A stretch of 64,000 nt of DNA from positions 1-64,000 of the forward strand of contig JAHLEZ010000053.1 of assembly GCA_020726505.1 (NCBI GenBank), given 5' to 3'. The notes beneath the pieces are model-generated. The model ran no database searches and was not told the DNA's origin. It saw only the letters and a program-made list of their open reading frames with translations. This stretch comes from Leptodontidium sp. MPI-SDFR-AT-0119 (Eukaryota > Ascomycota > Leotiomycetes > Helotiales > Leptodontidiaceae). The translations under genes were made by a program, and so were the position numbers. Of this stretch, positions 25,344 through 37,991 are shown in pieces. The number at the start of each line of letters is the position of its first letter. Position 1 is the stretch's first letter.

Positions 25344-26103
25344 AGGGTTAGTTTATTAGTAACTATAGGCATAATACTACGGAATAAAGATAACGTAGCT
25401 TAGTTAAATATTAAAAAGACCTCACTTTATTAGTAGATTATAGGCTCTATTATATACCTCTTAAATTAGACGAGACTAGACATCACATATATTGTCCTTT
25501 AATTATAATAGTATATAGCTAAACCTATAGAAACGCACTTATAGTATATAAAGCCTCTCTTATAATACCTTAACGCGACGCTTAATGACGGAATCACTTA
25601 TAGAGGCGATAATATAATAGACTATACTATATTTAACTATTATATAAATGTTACGTGGAGTACTAAAAGCGACAGGAAGTCACTCTAGTCGTTTTTAATA
25701 CTCTTTAGTAAAGCTGTCACTAGCTAATCTACTAACGTTTAGAAATCGATAGCTCTTAGTAACGAGTATTTAAAGATAATAACTGTTAGCGACAGATTAA
25801 GGGAAGTAATATAAATACTAAAGTTATAAAAAGACCTAAGAATTAGCCTTATAAAGCCTTTGACTCTTTACCTCGATAATATAAGTATTAAAGCCTTTAT
25901 TAAGGAGCGTAAATTTACACTAAAATCCAAGTATATTAACATCCGCCACTTTTATATTCGCGATAACATGGTTTTAGCTAGGAAAATAACTATATAGTAT
26001 ATATTAAGGAATAATAATATAGTAGACGCTCTTACTAAGGCGTTACTAGGCCCTGCTTTTAAGAGATATAAGGGTTATATAGGCCTACTATTAAAGAGCT
26101 AAG
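25344..26103 (+). pseudogene. Copia-1a pol, second part (end of RT and RNase H)
   Basis: Continuation of the copia frame broken at 9100: RLDITYIVL, a TTSPY-like RNase H region, RHFYIRDNMVLA, NNNIVDALTKALLGPAF, ending KS-stop at 26103. This order (IVDALTKAL near the end) is the usual Ty1/copia C-terminus. Confidence 0.85.
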
Positions 26104-26449
26104 AGTAGAGGCTACACCAGAATGGAGGCTAGAATAAAGGCCGGAATAGACACATATAAAGGCTACAAGGGAATATAAACACATAAAAGACTTGGAGATA
26201 GTCAATTAAAGTACTCTTATATTATAACGCAAGTAAGGAGGCTATAGGGTAACTAAACTTTCTCTAAGAGGGAAATATACGCGCTATATAACTAAGAAAG
26301 CCATATTATAGGAGTTAATAAGGCCTAGAAAACCCGAATACGAGCCTTAACGTTAGAATACAAGCTTTAACGTTAAGGATACAAGCTTAAATTAAAGAGC
26401 TCAAAATACTATATTTAAAATTTAATATAGAGCTTTAGAGTAAGGGGTA

Positions 26450-26569
26450 TATTAGAAATATAGGCTATAGCGTAAATCTTAGTACGTACGTATATATAAT
26501 CACGCTGCCCCTATTTCCCCTATTACTCTGTACGCTCTCTCAGATAGAATTCTATATGCTTTTCTATTA
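26450..26569 (+). repeat. Copia-1a 3' LTR
   Basis: 120 bp, starts TATTAGAAATATAGG, ends TTTTCTATTA, followed by TSD TTAGT; preceded by GAGTAAGGGGTA purine tract. Confidence 0.93.
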
Positions 26570-26574
26570 TTAGT

Positions 26575-27289
26575 GTTTAATAAAGAAACTAGGATATTGA
26601 CCACCGTTTATATAAGCCTTAATAGAGGACGTTCACTCTTTTAAATGATTTATTAATTATATAGAGCCTCTGAGGATGTTTTGGCTGCGTCTTATTGTGT
26701 TTAAGGTCGTTGGTGTTTATAAAAGACTTAGACTTCCTACTCTCATTTTAATTAGTCAATTTAATATATGACGTTAGCGTAATATAACCTAATTAACTGA
26801 CTAATAATTCACTACTCGGCTAGTATATAATAGTTAGAGCTTACTATTTTATATCTTACACTCTCTGAGGGTATTTTTATGTGAGTGACTTACTAATTAA
26901 TTTTTCCTATTCTTACTTGATATAAAGGCCTGTTTCCTAGCCTCCTCTTGGTCAAAGTAGAGCTAAATAAAGATTGTACTTAGTATATTGTAACGATATA
27001 CTTTAAGCATTTGTGTAACGTCGTAACTACTGATCTCTTATCTCGGACACGGTTTCTTTAAGTGGTTGGTTAAGGAATTGAGAATAAAGGACTACGTTGC
27101 TAAAACTAAAGACTTTCGAAAGTATAAATAAGTATATAAATTTTAATTTCTGTTATCCTTATCTTTTATAGAGAAGATATATGCTAGAATTCCTGTAAGT
27201 TCGTCTTTAAACTAAGGCTACCCCGAATTTGTCTTATCTTATAGTATATAGACGACACTATTTACTCTTAGCCCTCCCTTAATAGCGAG
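26575..27289. other. AT-rich intergenic stretch
   Basis: No recognisable frame. It is the pre-insertion continuation of the region just downstream of the DUF1446/DUF4387 remnant. Confidence 0.4.
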
Positions 27290-28480
27290 AAGCTCCCTGA
27301 TGTTTTTAATCTCGACATTCTTGTTATAGATCGCCACTCACTTATTCGACTGGACCGCCATAGTAACCCGGTCCTTAGCGGCGTTTAGGGAGAACTGGCG
27401 AGGGTTGTCCCTTTTAGTAGGCGTAGCGCTAACGTATCGTAGTGCACTATAGTCGCGGTTGATCGCGTACGTCAGGATAAAGTCCGAAGCGATAGTCGCG
27501 TTAGTGTCTACTGGTGACGGGATATTAAACGACGAGTCGTTCCGTAGAGATATAAGGAGATATCTGTTGTCCGGCTGTGTTATACCTTTGTTAGCTATTT
27601 TGAAAAGATAAAGTTGTGCCGATATTGAAGGTTTCTTACTGAGACTACTAGCTCTGAAGCCGTGATGCTTCTGTTCGTAGACGTGGCACTTAATCCGCTC
27701 ACGACGTTAATCTCGTTTAGTTCCACGAACTGTAAAGTCTTATTGCTTAAGTAAGTCACGCTGAAGCTGACTAAGGTGTTAATGTTCTGATTTAAAACGT
27801 AGAAATAAGTCTCCTTATTACCTTGGATAAATGCTCCGTGTCTTAGTGTCGAGCCCGCGCGGAGCTAGATTCCTTATTGTTTTATTATCTAGTCGAGCGT
27901 CTCTAGATTATAGGAGATCTTAAAGACGCGTATAAGATCCGCGCCTAGGTCCAGAACAAGTATAAAGTCTCTGGTAGGATCGACGATGATCTCGTGAGGA
28001 AGAGGCTACGTCTGGACTAAGTCGGGGCCTTTGGAGGGAAAGGGAAAAGTAAGAGACTGGAGCGTCTCCACGCTTTCGGTGTTGTCGATATTATAAGTGC
28101 TAACGTAACTGGTATAACTGTCTTATAGTTAGACTCTAGAGTTCTTGGAGTAAGAGATAAAGAGATAAATAAACAGCACGGACTAGTATACTACCCTTAA
28201 GGCTTACTTGTTATTTCTATAAAGGGCGGCGTGAGTTGCGTTAATTAGAGTCAGAATGTTATTTAATAGGCTTAGAGTTCTGCTGCTCTAGATAGCGAAT
28301 GACTTTAGACTGCCGTTTTGCGAGCCCACGCCTGCCTTAGTGTAGTATAAAACACTCTTCTCTTAGTCTAGAGTGATCTATAACGGGATAAGACTATAAG
28401 CTGTGGTAGAAGCAACGGTAACTAAGGAATAATTACTTAGAGTGCCTTAGGAAAACTTAAGGGATATAATAGTACTAATA
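27290..28480 (-). pseudogene. 6-phosphogluconolactonase/3-carboxymuconate cyclase-like (lactonase, beta-propeller) remnant
   Basis: Minus-strand translation gives PLPHEIIVDPTRDFILV, LDLGADLIRVFKI (27900-28000), then STLRHGAF, YFYVLNQNINTLVSFSVTYL and VDPT-like blade text, the typical fungal Lactonase (PF10282) seven-blade propeller. An N-terminal Ser/Thr/Ala-rich hydrophobic stretch near 28400-28430 could be a signal peptide. Multiple stops and frame changes indicate a RIP-killed gene. Family members hydrolyse lactones or cyclise muconates, so a catabolic role beside the MFS permease fits; that is inference. Confidence 0.6.
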
Positions 28481-28934
28481 TAGGAGGCAATAAAGAGCTA
28501 TATTATTAAATAAGTACAATTAAGTATTATTAAAAAAATGGCCTTAGAAGATTAATGGGAGATGATAAGACCAGTCTTCGAGCTATATTGATTAAGTACT
28601 GTGCGATAGATTTTAAAACTTCGTATGGTCTTAATGTCGCGAGACTATATATTTTAACTTCTGGATTGGCTTGGCTTTTATTACCGCGCTTCGCTGGAGT
28701 GTCCGCTCTTCGTAAGCCGGTTCCGCCCCGTGGAGCGTAATGCGCAGCCTTATGTACGTTAACGCACGAAATGATTTTTCGCTATATAGTCTCGTATTTC
28801 TAGCTTTACGTATCCCTTGTCTTTGATTTCCCGTTTTCTCTCTTAGAGTAAATAGTTCTCACGTAACGGATGCTCTTTAGACAACTTCTTTACCGTGACC
28901 TTAGATATTATTTATTAGTCTTTAAATACAATCA

Positions 28935-30770
28935 AATGACGAGCCCGTATGATCTCGAGCAAATTACTTAAGATAAAAAGGTAGAAGAAAGCATTGAGCG
29001 TGTTAAGATTAAAGGACAACCTTTCGATGGTCTTGTGTAGTATAGAGAGTCTAAAAGTAGCCCTAAAGAGCTCAGAGCCAAAAAGCGTTTCGTTCTTAAG
29101 ATTGACCTAACAATTCTTCCTCTACTTTTACTTATATTGTTCTTAGTATCTCTTATAAGTATTATAGCGCGTCCCTTTAAGCCGGATTAAAGTTTAAGTC
29201 CTTAACTTGTTCTAATTATATGAAAAGGACCGCGGCGACATTAGATATGTATATACTACCGGAATAGGGAAAGAACTTAAAATCAGCGCGTAATAGCTTA
29301 GTTTATGTACTTCGATGTTCTATATTGGCTACGTGATAATGGAATTACTAGTGACGTTGTTCCTAAAGAAGGTTATTACTAGGATCTAATTAGCGTTGGC
29401 TCTTGTTTCCTAGGGGACTTTTATTACACTGTGACTCCTAAGCCCTTCTCTAGGCGCGAGAACGATAAAGACATTTACTTACAGCTCTTTAGCCTCTGTG
29501 TTGCTCGTTCATAGCAGGCTGTTGCCGGGCTTCGAGTGCTCATCGGATGTGGTGAGGCGTTTATTTAAGCTGCCGCCCTTTACTTGACCTTTTTCTACAA
29601 GAAGGACGAGATTGTAACGCGAGCCTCCTTTTATTACGCTATATTTGCCGTTACAGGTAGTGCTAACGGCCTTTTGAGTTATACGATTCTGTACTATTTA
29701 AATAGTGCCTACGGCTAGTTAGCTTAGAAATAGATCTTTTTTATTAAAGGGATAAATAACCTATAAACCTCTATTGTTTCATATTAAGCTAGACTAACGA
29801 GTCTTTTAGGTTTAATGTCTGTGTTCTTTAGATTCATTATTTTCTTTGCCCTACCATCCTCCCCTAAGGATATCGGGTGGGGTTTTAGTGTTATAGAGAA
29901 AGAAATTGCCTTTCACAGATATCGAGAAGTATATAACATCGAAGGGGACAAAAGGATTCGCGGTGTACAGTTAGTAGGCACCCTCAAGGAGCCAAAAACT
30001 TAGTTTTACGGTACTCTCTTATCGCTAGCTCTGTCTTAACTATTCTACTAAAAACGCTTATAGTTAGCATTTATATTACTTTTAACGTCAGCCTCGCCGC
30101 ATTCGAGAACTTCCTCCTTGTGCTTGTTAAGAGTTTTGGCTTCATTACCGTCTAGACTAATCTCCTTACTATACTTATTTAGGTATTCACGGCCTATTTT
30201 ATTATTATAACCGGCATTGTGTCCGACCGCTAGAAAAAACGAGGCTAGATTTTAATGGCGAGCTTCACGATAGTATTAGTAGGATATATAATCCTTCTAG
30301 TAAGGCCGTCAAAATGGGTATAGTTTGCCGCAACTATAATTATAGGGGCCGGAACTTATCTTTAAGTTACGATTCTTCTCGCTTAGGTTAATACTAATAT
30401 ACTTAAATATACGAAAAAGTATTAAGGGGTTATAATATTTTTCTCCTTTAGGCGTGTCTAAAACTTATACTAATGTTTAATAAGGGCTACTATATTAACT
30501 GTCACACTTATAATCGGCTAGTGTTTTGCTATTACTAGCTCGCAGAACTATAGTAATCCGCCGTACTATTATAGAGGGAACTTATTCTCTCTTATAATAA
30601 TAGTGACTGGCTTTATTTTGACTAGAATCTTTGTCTAGTTCTTAAAAAGAAAAAATACTAAAAAATTGGCTCTTTAAGGTTTAAAGGAAGTAAAAGCTAC
30701 GAGGGGTATAAATATTAAGGAGATCTAAGATACTTATCCGGACTTTATATACTATCTCTAGAGCCACAGG
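28935..30770 (+). pseudogene. MFS transporter remnant (allantoate/nicotinate permease-like, anion:cation symporter)
   Basis: The text begins YDLEQIT, VEESIERVKI, then KRFVLKIDLTILPLLLLILFL (TM1). It continues LQLFSLCVARS, AGLRVLIGCGEAFI, LTFFYKKDEIVTRASFYYAIF, SANGLLSYTILYYL, EKEIAFHRYREVYNIEGDKRI (the central loop, open at 29815-30003), TLKEPKT, then ILMASFTIVLVGYIILLV and IIIGAGTYL. This order is that of fungal Dal5/Tna1-type MFS permeases (about 500 residues). The end near 30700 has the IKEIxDTYPDFIYYL tail typical of the family. Stops and frameshifts are numerous. The likely substrate is an organic anion; the exact one cannot be told. Confidence 0.72.
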
Positions 30771-31593
30771 TAAATGACTATTTTCTTTTAAAGGATAAGG
30801 CGGTAGAGGACATAAGAGGGACAATTAGTGCGGTAGTAGTTCTCTTTAGTGACATCCTCGTTTATTAGAGATTCTTTAGCCTATTTAGTCTTAGAGAAGA
30901 ATTAAAGGGTATATTTAAAAGGCTCTTGGCTCGAACGCCTAGAGATAGTTAGCTAAGTTAGCTTAAAGGGCTATTCTATAAGCCGAGGAGAAATTGATTA
31001 ATAAAGAGAAGTTTTAAGCGAAAAATGTATTAAGTTCTAGCTTTTTAACTTCCGTTTGTGACATTAAGTCAACTTATCGTATTACTTAATATACTAGACT
31101 CACGAGTTAGATTCGTATAGATCTAAATCTAAAGAATTTCCGAACTACTTATCACTCCTACTACTGTCTTCTTTACCGACTTTAAAGCGCTTGTATCTTC
31201 TGCTACTATTCCCTATAAGTTATATACCTCAGTTCATTTATATCTAGTAGAGAATGTGGATGATTTAAGGCACAAGTAACTAAATAAGGCGCTGTAGACT
31301 TTATCGTTTCAAGGATTATATTCCCGTTATTAAGGCTCAGTTAATACAAGTTAGAAAACCGTGCATATATTCATTCAACACTCTACAAGACTCTATAGTC
31401 TACGCGTGGCAACACCGGAGTCGTATCCAAGTTCGCCGCGAGTAACGGTTTCGCACCGATAAGGCCGAAATGCACTTTCTCGCCTGCCACCAAAATTTTA
31501 AAACATCGCTTTCAAGAATATATTGACGTATCTCGAACTCTCCTATTAAATTATACTTACTTATTTTGTATTTCGTGTCGGTGAGTTGATACA
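30771..31593. other. Intergenic stretch between MFS and ABC remnants
   Basis: No family recognised. A 64-residue minus-strand open stretch (31400-31594) has no resemblance to a known protein and abuts the ABC start; I treat it as chance. Confidence 0.4.
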
Positions 31594-34500
31594 ATGACGC
31601 TAACTTTGTACGCCTTTATTAGGCAAACTTAGGCCTTGACTAAAAAGACCTTTCTTATCGCTGTTGTGCGGCACTGGCGTTCGATATTCATCCGCGCTAT
31701 GCTTTTGCTAGTTGTATTTGACTTGTTGCTGTTAAACATTAAGAATTTCCTTATTACTCGTAATGGCTTTGGCGTCGGAACACCGCTGCTAGTCTAGAGC
31801 TTGGCCGACACCCTTTTAAGTACTTAGAAACTTATATTTGTGACTCTTTTTGGCCTCGGACTAGATGTAGTAATAGTGGTGAGAGATTTGGCGGACAATT
31901 TGTAGGCTAAGAACCTAATCTATCTCACTAAGCCAAATGACCTTATCACGATATGTAGAGAGAGCCTGTAAGGTACCTCGGACTGTTTTGTTACTGTAGT
32001 GTTCAATGACTCGCCCTTAATAACTAGGAGAAATAGTATATGGAATTACACGATTACACGGATTTAGCCCTAGGCGGCGGGACTTTTTTCATTAGCCAGT
32101 AAAACAACGACCTAAAGCGGGTGTATTTACTTCTCTAGGTTACTATTGACAACGCAATCACGAATTCGTCTCTCGTTCCTAATGGATACCTATACACCTC
32201 TATCTCACAAGGCACTTAGGACGATAGCGTCCGCAAAACTTACTAAGGCCTTATTATCTCTACTTACGGAATTGCGTTCTTTATAGGACTAGTGCCGTCA
32301 ATCTCTTAACTAGTAGACATGATCACAACGGAGCGGGAGTTAAGTATAACCTAATTGCTTAATACTATAGGCTGTTTATTTGTATCTCGCCTTTATAGTT
32401 ATATATTAGTCTTTGAGCTCATTTATTTACCTTGTTAAATCGTATTCGGTATTAGTATGTATTGAAACATCGCCCGGGGAATATAGCTAACCGTCTTAGT
32501 CTTCTCGACTGAAGTTTTCTGAATATTAAGTATTATGGTTCTTATTTCTTAGTAAGTCTTTACAGGTATGGCAATTGTAAGTGTGAGTGTGTTTGTAGTT
32601 ATGTTCTTCTCTCGCGCTCAATTGTCGGGAATTTATAACATTCTAGCCTTCCTCGTTGTTGGCGTCATTAGCCAAATTATTGACCGTAGAAGCGCCTCAA
32701 CTATAGTGACCGAAGTCCTTTCTACTCTGTTCCTTAGTATGAACTATATGTTCATACTTGGATACATCAGGCGATACGAACGTCAAGATCACCCCACTAA
32801 AATACTTCACGCTGTGACGTCTACTTTAGATTAAAGCAGTCCATCGAGAATAAGTGGCGTCTTGTTTTAGGTGTTTCTATGGCTCCAGATTATTATATAT
32901 CCCGTATTAGCGATTTACATAGAAAAGTGGATCTATGGAACGAAAGGGAAAGGGAGGCAAATTGGTATAAAAGCCGGTGAAGAAGCTTCACTAGTAGCGC
33001 TCACGATTACTAGTCTCACTAAGATCTATCCGCTATCCTTTTACTAAAAGTGGCTTTCTCGCGGTAAGGCCCACGGTATTGTTGTAGTCGATAATCTGAG
33101 CTTGGTTGCTTATAAGGGGCAGATTCTTTGTTTATTTAGTGCTAATAGAAGTGGCAAGACAATTACTTTAGATATAATCGGTGGCCTTTAAAGCTTAACG
33201 AAGGGTTCTATTGACATATATGCTGCGCTGTCACAGCTAGGTATGTTCCATTTGTTATGACATTTAAATTAGGACTTGCTTTCTCGACGTAAGATTTGGA
33301 ACTATTGGGTTGGGGACTAACGTATTCGAATAGATTGGTTTAAGTGAAATCGTACAACCGCACTAAGGTATCCCTTTTTGTAGTTATAATTGATTTCTTT
33401 ATACTTTTTAGCTAATGAGCGTATAGCTGCTAATATATAAAAAGCTGTACGGATACTATATAGTATACGGTATTAATATAAAACACTCCTTACGTTTCGT
33501 ACGTATATTAAACGCTCATCAACCCATAGGCTTCTAATACTATACGAACGCTTGTCTTAGTATTAATGTCCTAATAGGAATATCATTCTCGCCGAGCGAT
33601 CTAAAAGAACTATGATCTTAACGACCTATTTCTTGGATGAGGCCGGTGTCTTAGTAGATTATATTGCTATTATCTCTCTTGAACTCTTGAAATGCGAAGG
33701 CTCGGTAGTTGAGCTCAGGACTCGACTCGGTTGAGGATATACGGTTTATCTCCCCGGTACTATAAGCGATTTTAAGGTTGACTTTTTAACTAAATAGCTT
33801 CGGGATTAAACGGTATACGCTACGCTAAATTCTACTAAAGCCGCAAGGCTTATATCTATGTTAGAATTATTAGGTTATGGGGAAGTTTTAGTGAATGGAC
33901 CTACAGTCGAGGATGTCTTTCTCCGTGTTACTTAAGAACCGCACACCGTCGGAATCAAACAGCAAGGAGACGAAGATAGCAGCCTCGACTATAAAGACAG
34001 CGCTTTAGCGCCTATTATATCGTGAGCCGTGTTAAGAAGTGAGATGAAACTGTTTACGAGCTAAGACACTTCCTTTCTCGATTAGTCAAAGGTATTATTT
34101 CGTAAGCGTCTTATTATTCTTTTTTAAAACTGGCTACTATATTTTATTGCCTTTTTAATCTTAATTGCGGCTACTCTAGCTCTTTAGTCTTTTTTAAAGA
34201 CTTATAAAGCTCCACTATACTCGGGTATTTTATTTATTAATTTTCACCTGGCCTAGCCGCTTAATATTTTATATCTCTTTAATTAGATTAGTAACTTGCA
34301 ATTCCTGGCTAGGCCGCTATCTATTAATTAGACATTATATAACGTTGTCAGCTAATTCCTAATCAGGGAGGGACTTAATATATCAAACTATATTAATCAA
34401 TTTATCTTCGAGAATACTCTCCCCAAATTATAGTAGCACGGGGTAACACTGTATACGAATGTTACACCTAGTGTACTGTTTATGGATAGTAACATTACTG

Positions 34501-35640
34501 CTCCGACTTATGCCTATCTCGGGGACTTTAGTATCCTCCCGTTAATACTTATTTAGAACTTATAGATATAAGTTCGAACTGGCATTCCTATCCCTGTGTA
34601 CTATACTTAGTTTGACTTGCTTCTTTCGGTAAGTGACCCCTTATAGCCCTACGCGTGTGTCTAACTGATTAAGAACGGTCCTAGAAATGTATTTCAATAC
34701 ATTGTAGTAAGTGTAATCATCTGCCAAGGAATGTTTATGCTAATATTCGTAGTACTTTGGTTTGGCGTAAGCTATCTATCCGGCGTTCTTTGCACTCTAC
34801 CTAACATATAAAAGACTTTATAAAGTCAGAGCTCTCTAATATTCGAACGGAGTCCGCCCTCTGCCACTCTGGTTCTCTTATGGTTATTCGACTTTATCTT
34901 TGTAATTGTGACTACTACTGTTTGTACTAAGCTCATTTATGGATGTTGCGTGGAAGCGCATTATGTGGAAAACACTAGGAAAAGTAGCACCTAGTCGTTT
35001 ATTTATCTTAATAGTACACAAATCTTCCCTCTTTTGCACATAAATATACTGACCCCTCTTAGACCTACTTAATAGAAGAAGCGGACGCTCTTGTTACTCG
35101 CGCCAGGATTATCTCTAGATAGCTCCTCGCCCTCGGCACAACGGACTTCCTTCGCGAAAAATATGGTAACGTCTATTACATTTACCTCGTGCTTAAATCC
35201 GTACCTATGTCCCCTTTCGAAGAGATTAAACACATTACGTAGTAGATCGAGCGTTCCTTTACTGGCGCCCGCTTTGACTATTCGTTTAGTAGCCATTATG
35301 GGCAAATCAAATTCTCTGTCCTTACTAGTATAGCTAGTATTAAGGAGGAAGGACAAGAAGCTGTAATTAATATAATTCGGTCTACTTCTGAGAAGCGCAA
35401 ACCTAAGATTAGTGGCGTTAGAGCTCTGTTTAATTTCTTAGAATAGCGTAAAGATAAAATAAGGCTTGATTTTTATAGTGTGGGCGGGACGACGCTTAAC
35501 TAGGTGTTTTTAAATATTATTACCGTTAATAATGTGGCTGAGGAGGGCTATGACGCTGTCTACTATTAGGGGAAGAAGGGAAGGAAGTAGTCGTGGTTTT
35601 GAAAGACTGCTTTGTTATAAGAGTATTTAAGCCTTTCTTT
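31594..35640 (+). pseudogene. ABCA-type full ABC transporter remnant, second nucleotide-binding domain largely deleted
   Basis: ATG 31594 (MTLTLYAFIRQT) starts a fungal ABC-A transporter. TMD1 includes RAMLLLVVFDLLLLNIKNFL and an open stretch at 32568-32834 (FLVVGVISQIIDRRSASTIV). NBD1 has VVDNLSLVAYKGQILCLF, a Walker A now reading SANRSGKTIT (33138-33164), ERSKRTMILTTYFLDEAGVL with the H-switch (His now Tyr, about 33600-33650), and ends VNGPTVEDVFLRVT. TMD2 begins near 34060. NBD2 retains only its distal part: EEADALVTRARIIS, LALGTTDFLREKYGNV (35070-35180), and the tail to about 35600. Only about 130 bp separate TMD2 from this, so Walker A, the signature and Walker B of NBD2 are missing. Stops throughout. 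Confidence 0.78.
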
Positions 35641-35789
35641 TTAATAACTAGTATCTTTATAATATATTTTTAAAACTCGACTTATAGGCCGAGGCCTTAT
35701 TAAGTAGGTCCTAATTCTTAATAGGTCCCTATAGGGACCTATAGTGCAGCCTAAAAATTTACTTATAGAGTATACCTACTAAGTTGTAC

Positions 35790-36410
35790 GTAGTATAGGT
35801 CTATATTAGTAAATGTATAGGAGCGATAAATATAATAGAGCGGAGATTCAAGAGCGGCGAAATGCGTTTTAGACACTCTCTGTCCTAGAAAAACACTTCT
35901 CTCTCCTAACGGGTAAAATTTGTTACTTGCTATTATATAACTGTGACGTTCTACTGCCAGAAGCCGACCTAATAGACAAATTGTAAAAGTTTTTCTTGGC
36001 ACGCATTGGCCTTGTACTGTTTTAAGAGCACATTTATATTAATCTGTACTCGGCGAATGGCCTCGAGGGCAGGCACCGAGGCTCAGCGACAAGTAGTTAT
36101 CTCGCGCTTAGACGTGGACCTGCGGCACTGGTATAAGGGATTTGAGAAGGTGTTTGTTGGTGGCCAAGACCGACTTGACTAGTGCTGAGTGTGTCCCGGC
36201 TATCGAGGTCGAGTTTATATATTATAATTGCTGTATTATAGTTTACCGTCGGAGTAGTAGACAGCCAGACAAGGTCTAGTGTTTGAAAGAGGCGAGAAAG
36301 GATTTGAACTTGCTTAAAGTTCTGAAGAGTATTTCCTGGGTCGAGAAAAAAGCCGTCTTACGAAGGTAAGAACCCTCTAAATCAAATTATATTGTATAAG
36401 GCGTCACTGA
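35790..36410 (+). pseudogene. Fungal-specific transcription factor domain (MHR) remnant, partial
   Basis: Plus-strand text reads AEIQERRNAF, TLSVLEKHFSLLTGKICYLL, DVLLPEADLIDKL, IYINLYSANGLEGRHRG, then LDVDLRHWYKGFEKVFVGG and RRSSRQPDKV. This order (…RR.aFW..f.lEr..slltGrP… CDV.LP…, then L..dL..W…) is the middle of the Fungal_trans homology region of Zn2Cys6 regulators. No DNA-binding domain is visible upstream, where the ABC remnant ends, so this is a truncated piece. A 77-codon open stretch at 36642-36875 downstream could be its tail but has no diagnostic motif. Confidence 0.55.
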
Positions 36411-37640
36411 CGTTACAAACTCTATACCGCGCTATCTAGATACACGGCGACGGCGACGGCGACGGATCTTATTCAACGGATAAGCGTGTTACTAACGAGC
36501 CAAACTAAACTAGGCACGAGGCGGACGCTGTCTACTCCTTCACAATCCGAACCGCAAAGCGAGACGGCAGTGCTAAGTCCCGAAATAGTAATGTAAGTCC
36601 TTAGCGATATGTTTTCTTTCTAGAGACTTTACTATATAATTATGGCGCTAGGAAATACTAAGAAGGTCCTTATAACACCAGCTCCTCTATATAAGCCACG
36701 TCTCCTAGTCACCGCTAGTAGCCCTCTAGATCTACTCGAGTACATAGACCTATTAAACTTAGAAGATTACTCTGTCGGAGTGAGTCTTGACTTCGACAGT
36801 AGAGTAGAAGATCCTTTTATACTTTCTCCGTCAGCGCCAGAAAATCAGGACAGTGGGGGGGAAGCGACCTTTTAACGAGCCTCGGAATATTCGGACTGCA
36901 GGCCGTGGATAACAGTCGATAAAGATATAGATGTGTGTGAGGCCGGAGTGAGAGGTCGATCATAGACTTGGAGAGAGGGTTAATATGAGCGTTTTCATAA
37001 ACGGTTCTAGTAAATCCCCCGTCCTTGTTTTAGAATCTTTCTCGGCCACTAATAAGAAGAGATGATAACAATTATCGGCCGAGTAACGTATTTAGACTAT
37101 TTATATCTTACTTTTAAAAATTATTTATACTTATTATAATCTTAATTAAATTATGTCGTGCAATTGTTGTGTCAAGATGCGAGTGGAAAACTCGACTAAC
37201 CTCTACACGTGACTACATTTAGGAGATTTATTACGGAGGAAGAAGGACGTCCGAACGAGTGATTAGTGTGGAACGGAGAATCTATAGTTTACAACTTCGA
37301 TAATACTCTAGTCGGAGTATGGAAGACGTGTTATGTGGTTATTATGATGAAAGATAACATAATAACGTAAATGTGTGTGATTAGAGGCTATACGCGACTA
37401 CTAAGATAACTATAATCTATTTTCCTTTATTCGCGATACTCTAATGGGGTGTTTTGATACTTTTATATTCAGTGGGTATAAAGACTTAGTATAGACGCTT
37501 ATTTTCTTGGCTGTGCGAGACATATTAGATATTAGCTAGTAGAGGTCTTTGTAAGCTTTATACTAACGGGCTTTAGTAGCGTTCTAGGTTTTTATGTATA
37601 GTGTGTGTCACGTGACTTTTATTTACTTAATAGAACTATT
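36411..37640. other. Unassigned AT-rich region with an open 77-codon stretch
   Basis: 36642-36875 is open in the + strand (MALGNTKKVLITPAPLYKPR...DFDSRVEDPFILS), unusual in this RIP-dense part, but I recognise no family. A short GGC/GAC trinucleotide run lies near 36450. 36880-37640 shows nothing recognisable. Confidence 0.35.
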
Positions 37641-37647
37641 TATATAC

Positions 37648-37991
37648 GTATATAAAACATACAAAGTGGCATAAATAACTATTAATAATTGGAGCTTTTA
37701 AGACCAGAGCCGGAAACTTTATTACCGCGAGGTGACGACGCTGTGTAGCGGAGGCGCAGACGGGATTACGAGGCCCTTTTATTAGTAGTGCGTCAACTAA
37801 CGAAACCTACTATTGTATACGTATACAAGTATATAAAGTAGCACAAATAACTATTAATAATTGGAGCTTTCAAGACCGGAGCCGGAAACTTTATTACCGC
37901 GAGGTGACGACGTTGTGTAGTGGAGGCGTAGACGGGATTACGAGGCCCTTTTATTAGTAGTGCGTCAACTAATGAAACCTGCCATTATTAA
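37648..37991. repeat. Tandem duplication of a 172-bp unit
   Basis: Units at about 37648-37819 and 37820-37991 share long identical blocks (for example TATTAATAATTGGAGCTTT and GGAAACTTTATTACCGCGAG) at a constant 172-bp offset. Differences are mainly C/T and G/A. The function is unknown; it is noncoding in both strands as far as I can see. Confidence 0.9.

Larger units (their letters stand above)
5171..26574 (+). mobile_element. Copia-1a: outer LTR retrotransposon of a four-level nest, with TSD TTAGT
   Basis: The 120-bp LTRs lie at 5176-5295 and 26450-26569 and are flanked by the 5-bp duplication TTAGT (5171-5175 and 26570-26574). A purine tract precedes the 3' LTR. The internal gag-pol runs from 5456 to 9100, is interrupted by a Gypsy element, and resumes at 25344 to 26103. 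Without the insertion the element is about 5.2 kb, matching the inverted copy at 40797-45977. Coding capacity is destroyed by RIP. Confidence 0.93.

Noticed and set aside
31400..31594. 64-codon minus-strand frame before the ABC remnant
   Set aside because: No recognisable family; it overlaps the likely promoter of the ABC gene and looks like chance.
36642..36875. 77-codon open frame as a gene
   Set aside because: No family motif, no supporting exons, surrounded by fossil sequence; recorded only within an unassigned stretch.
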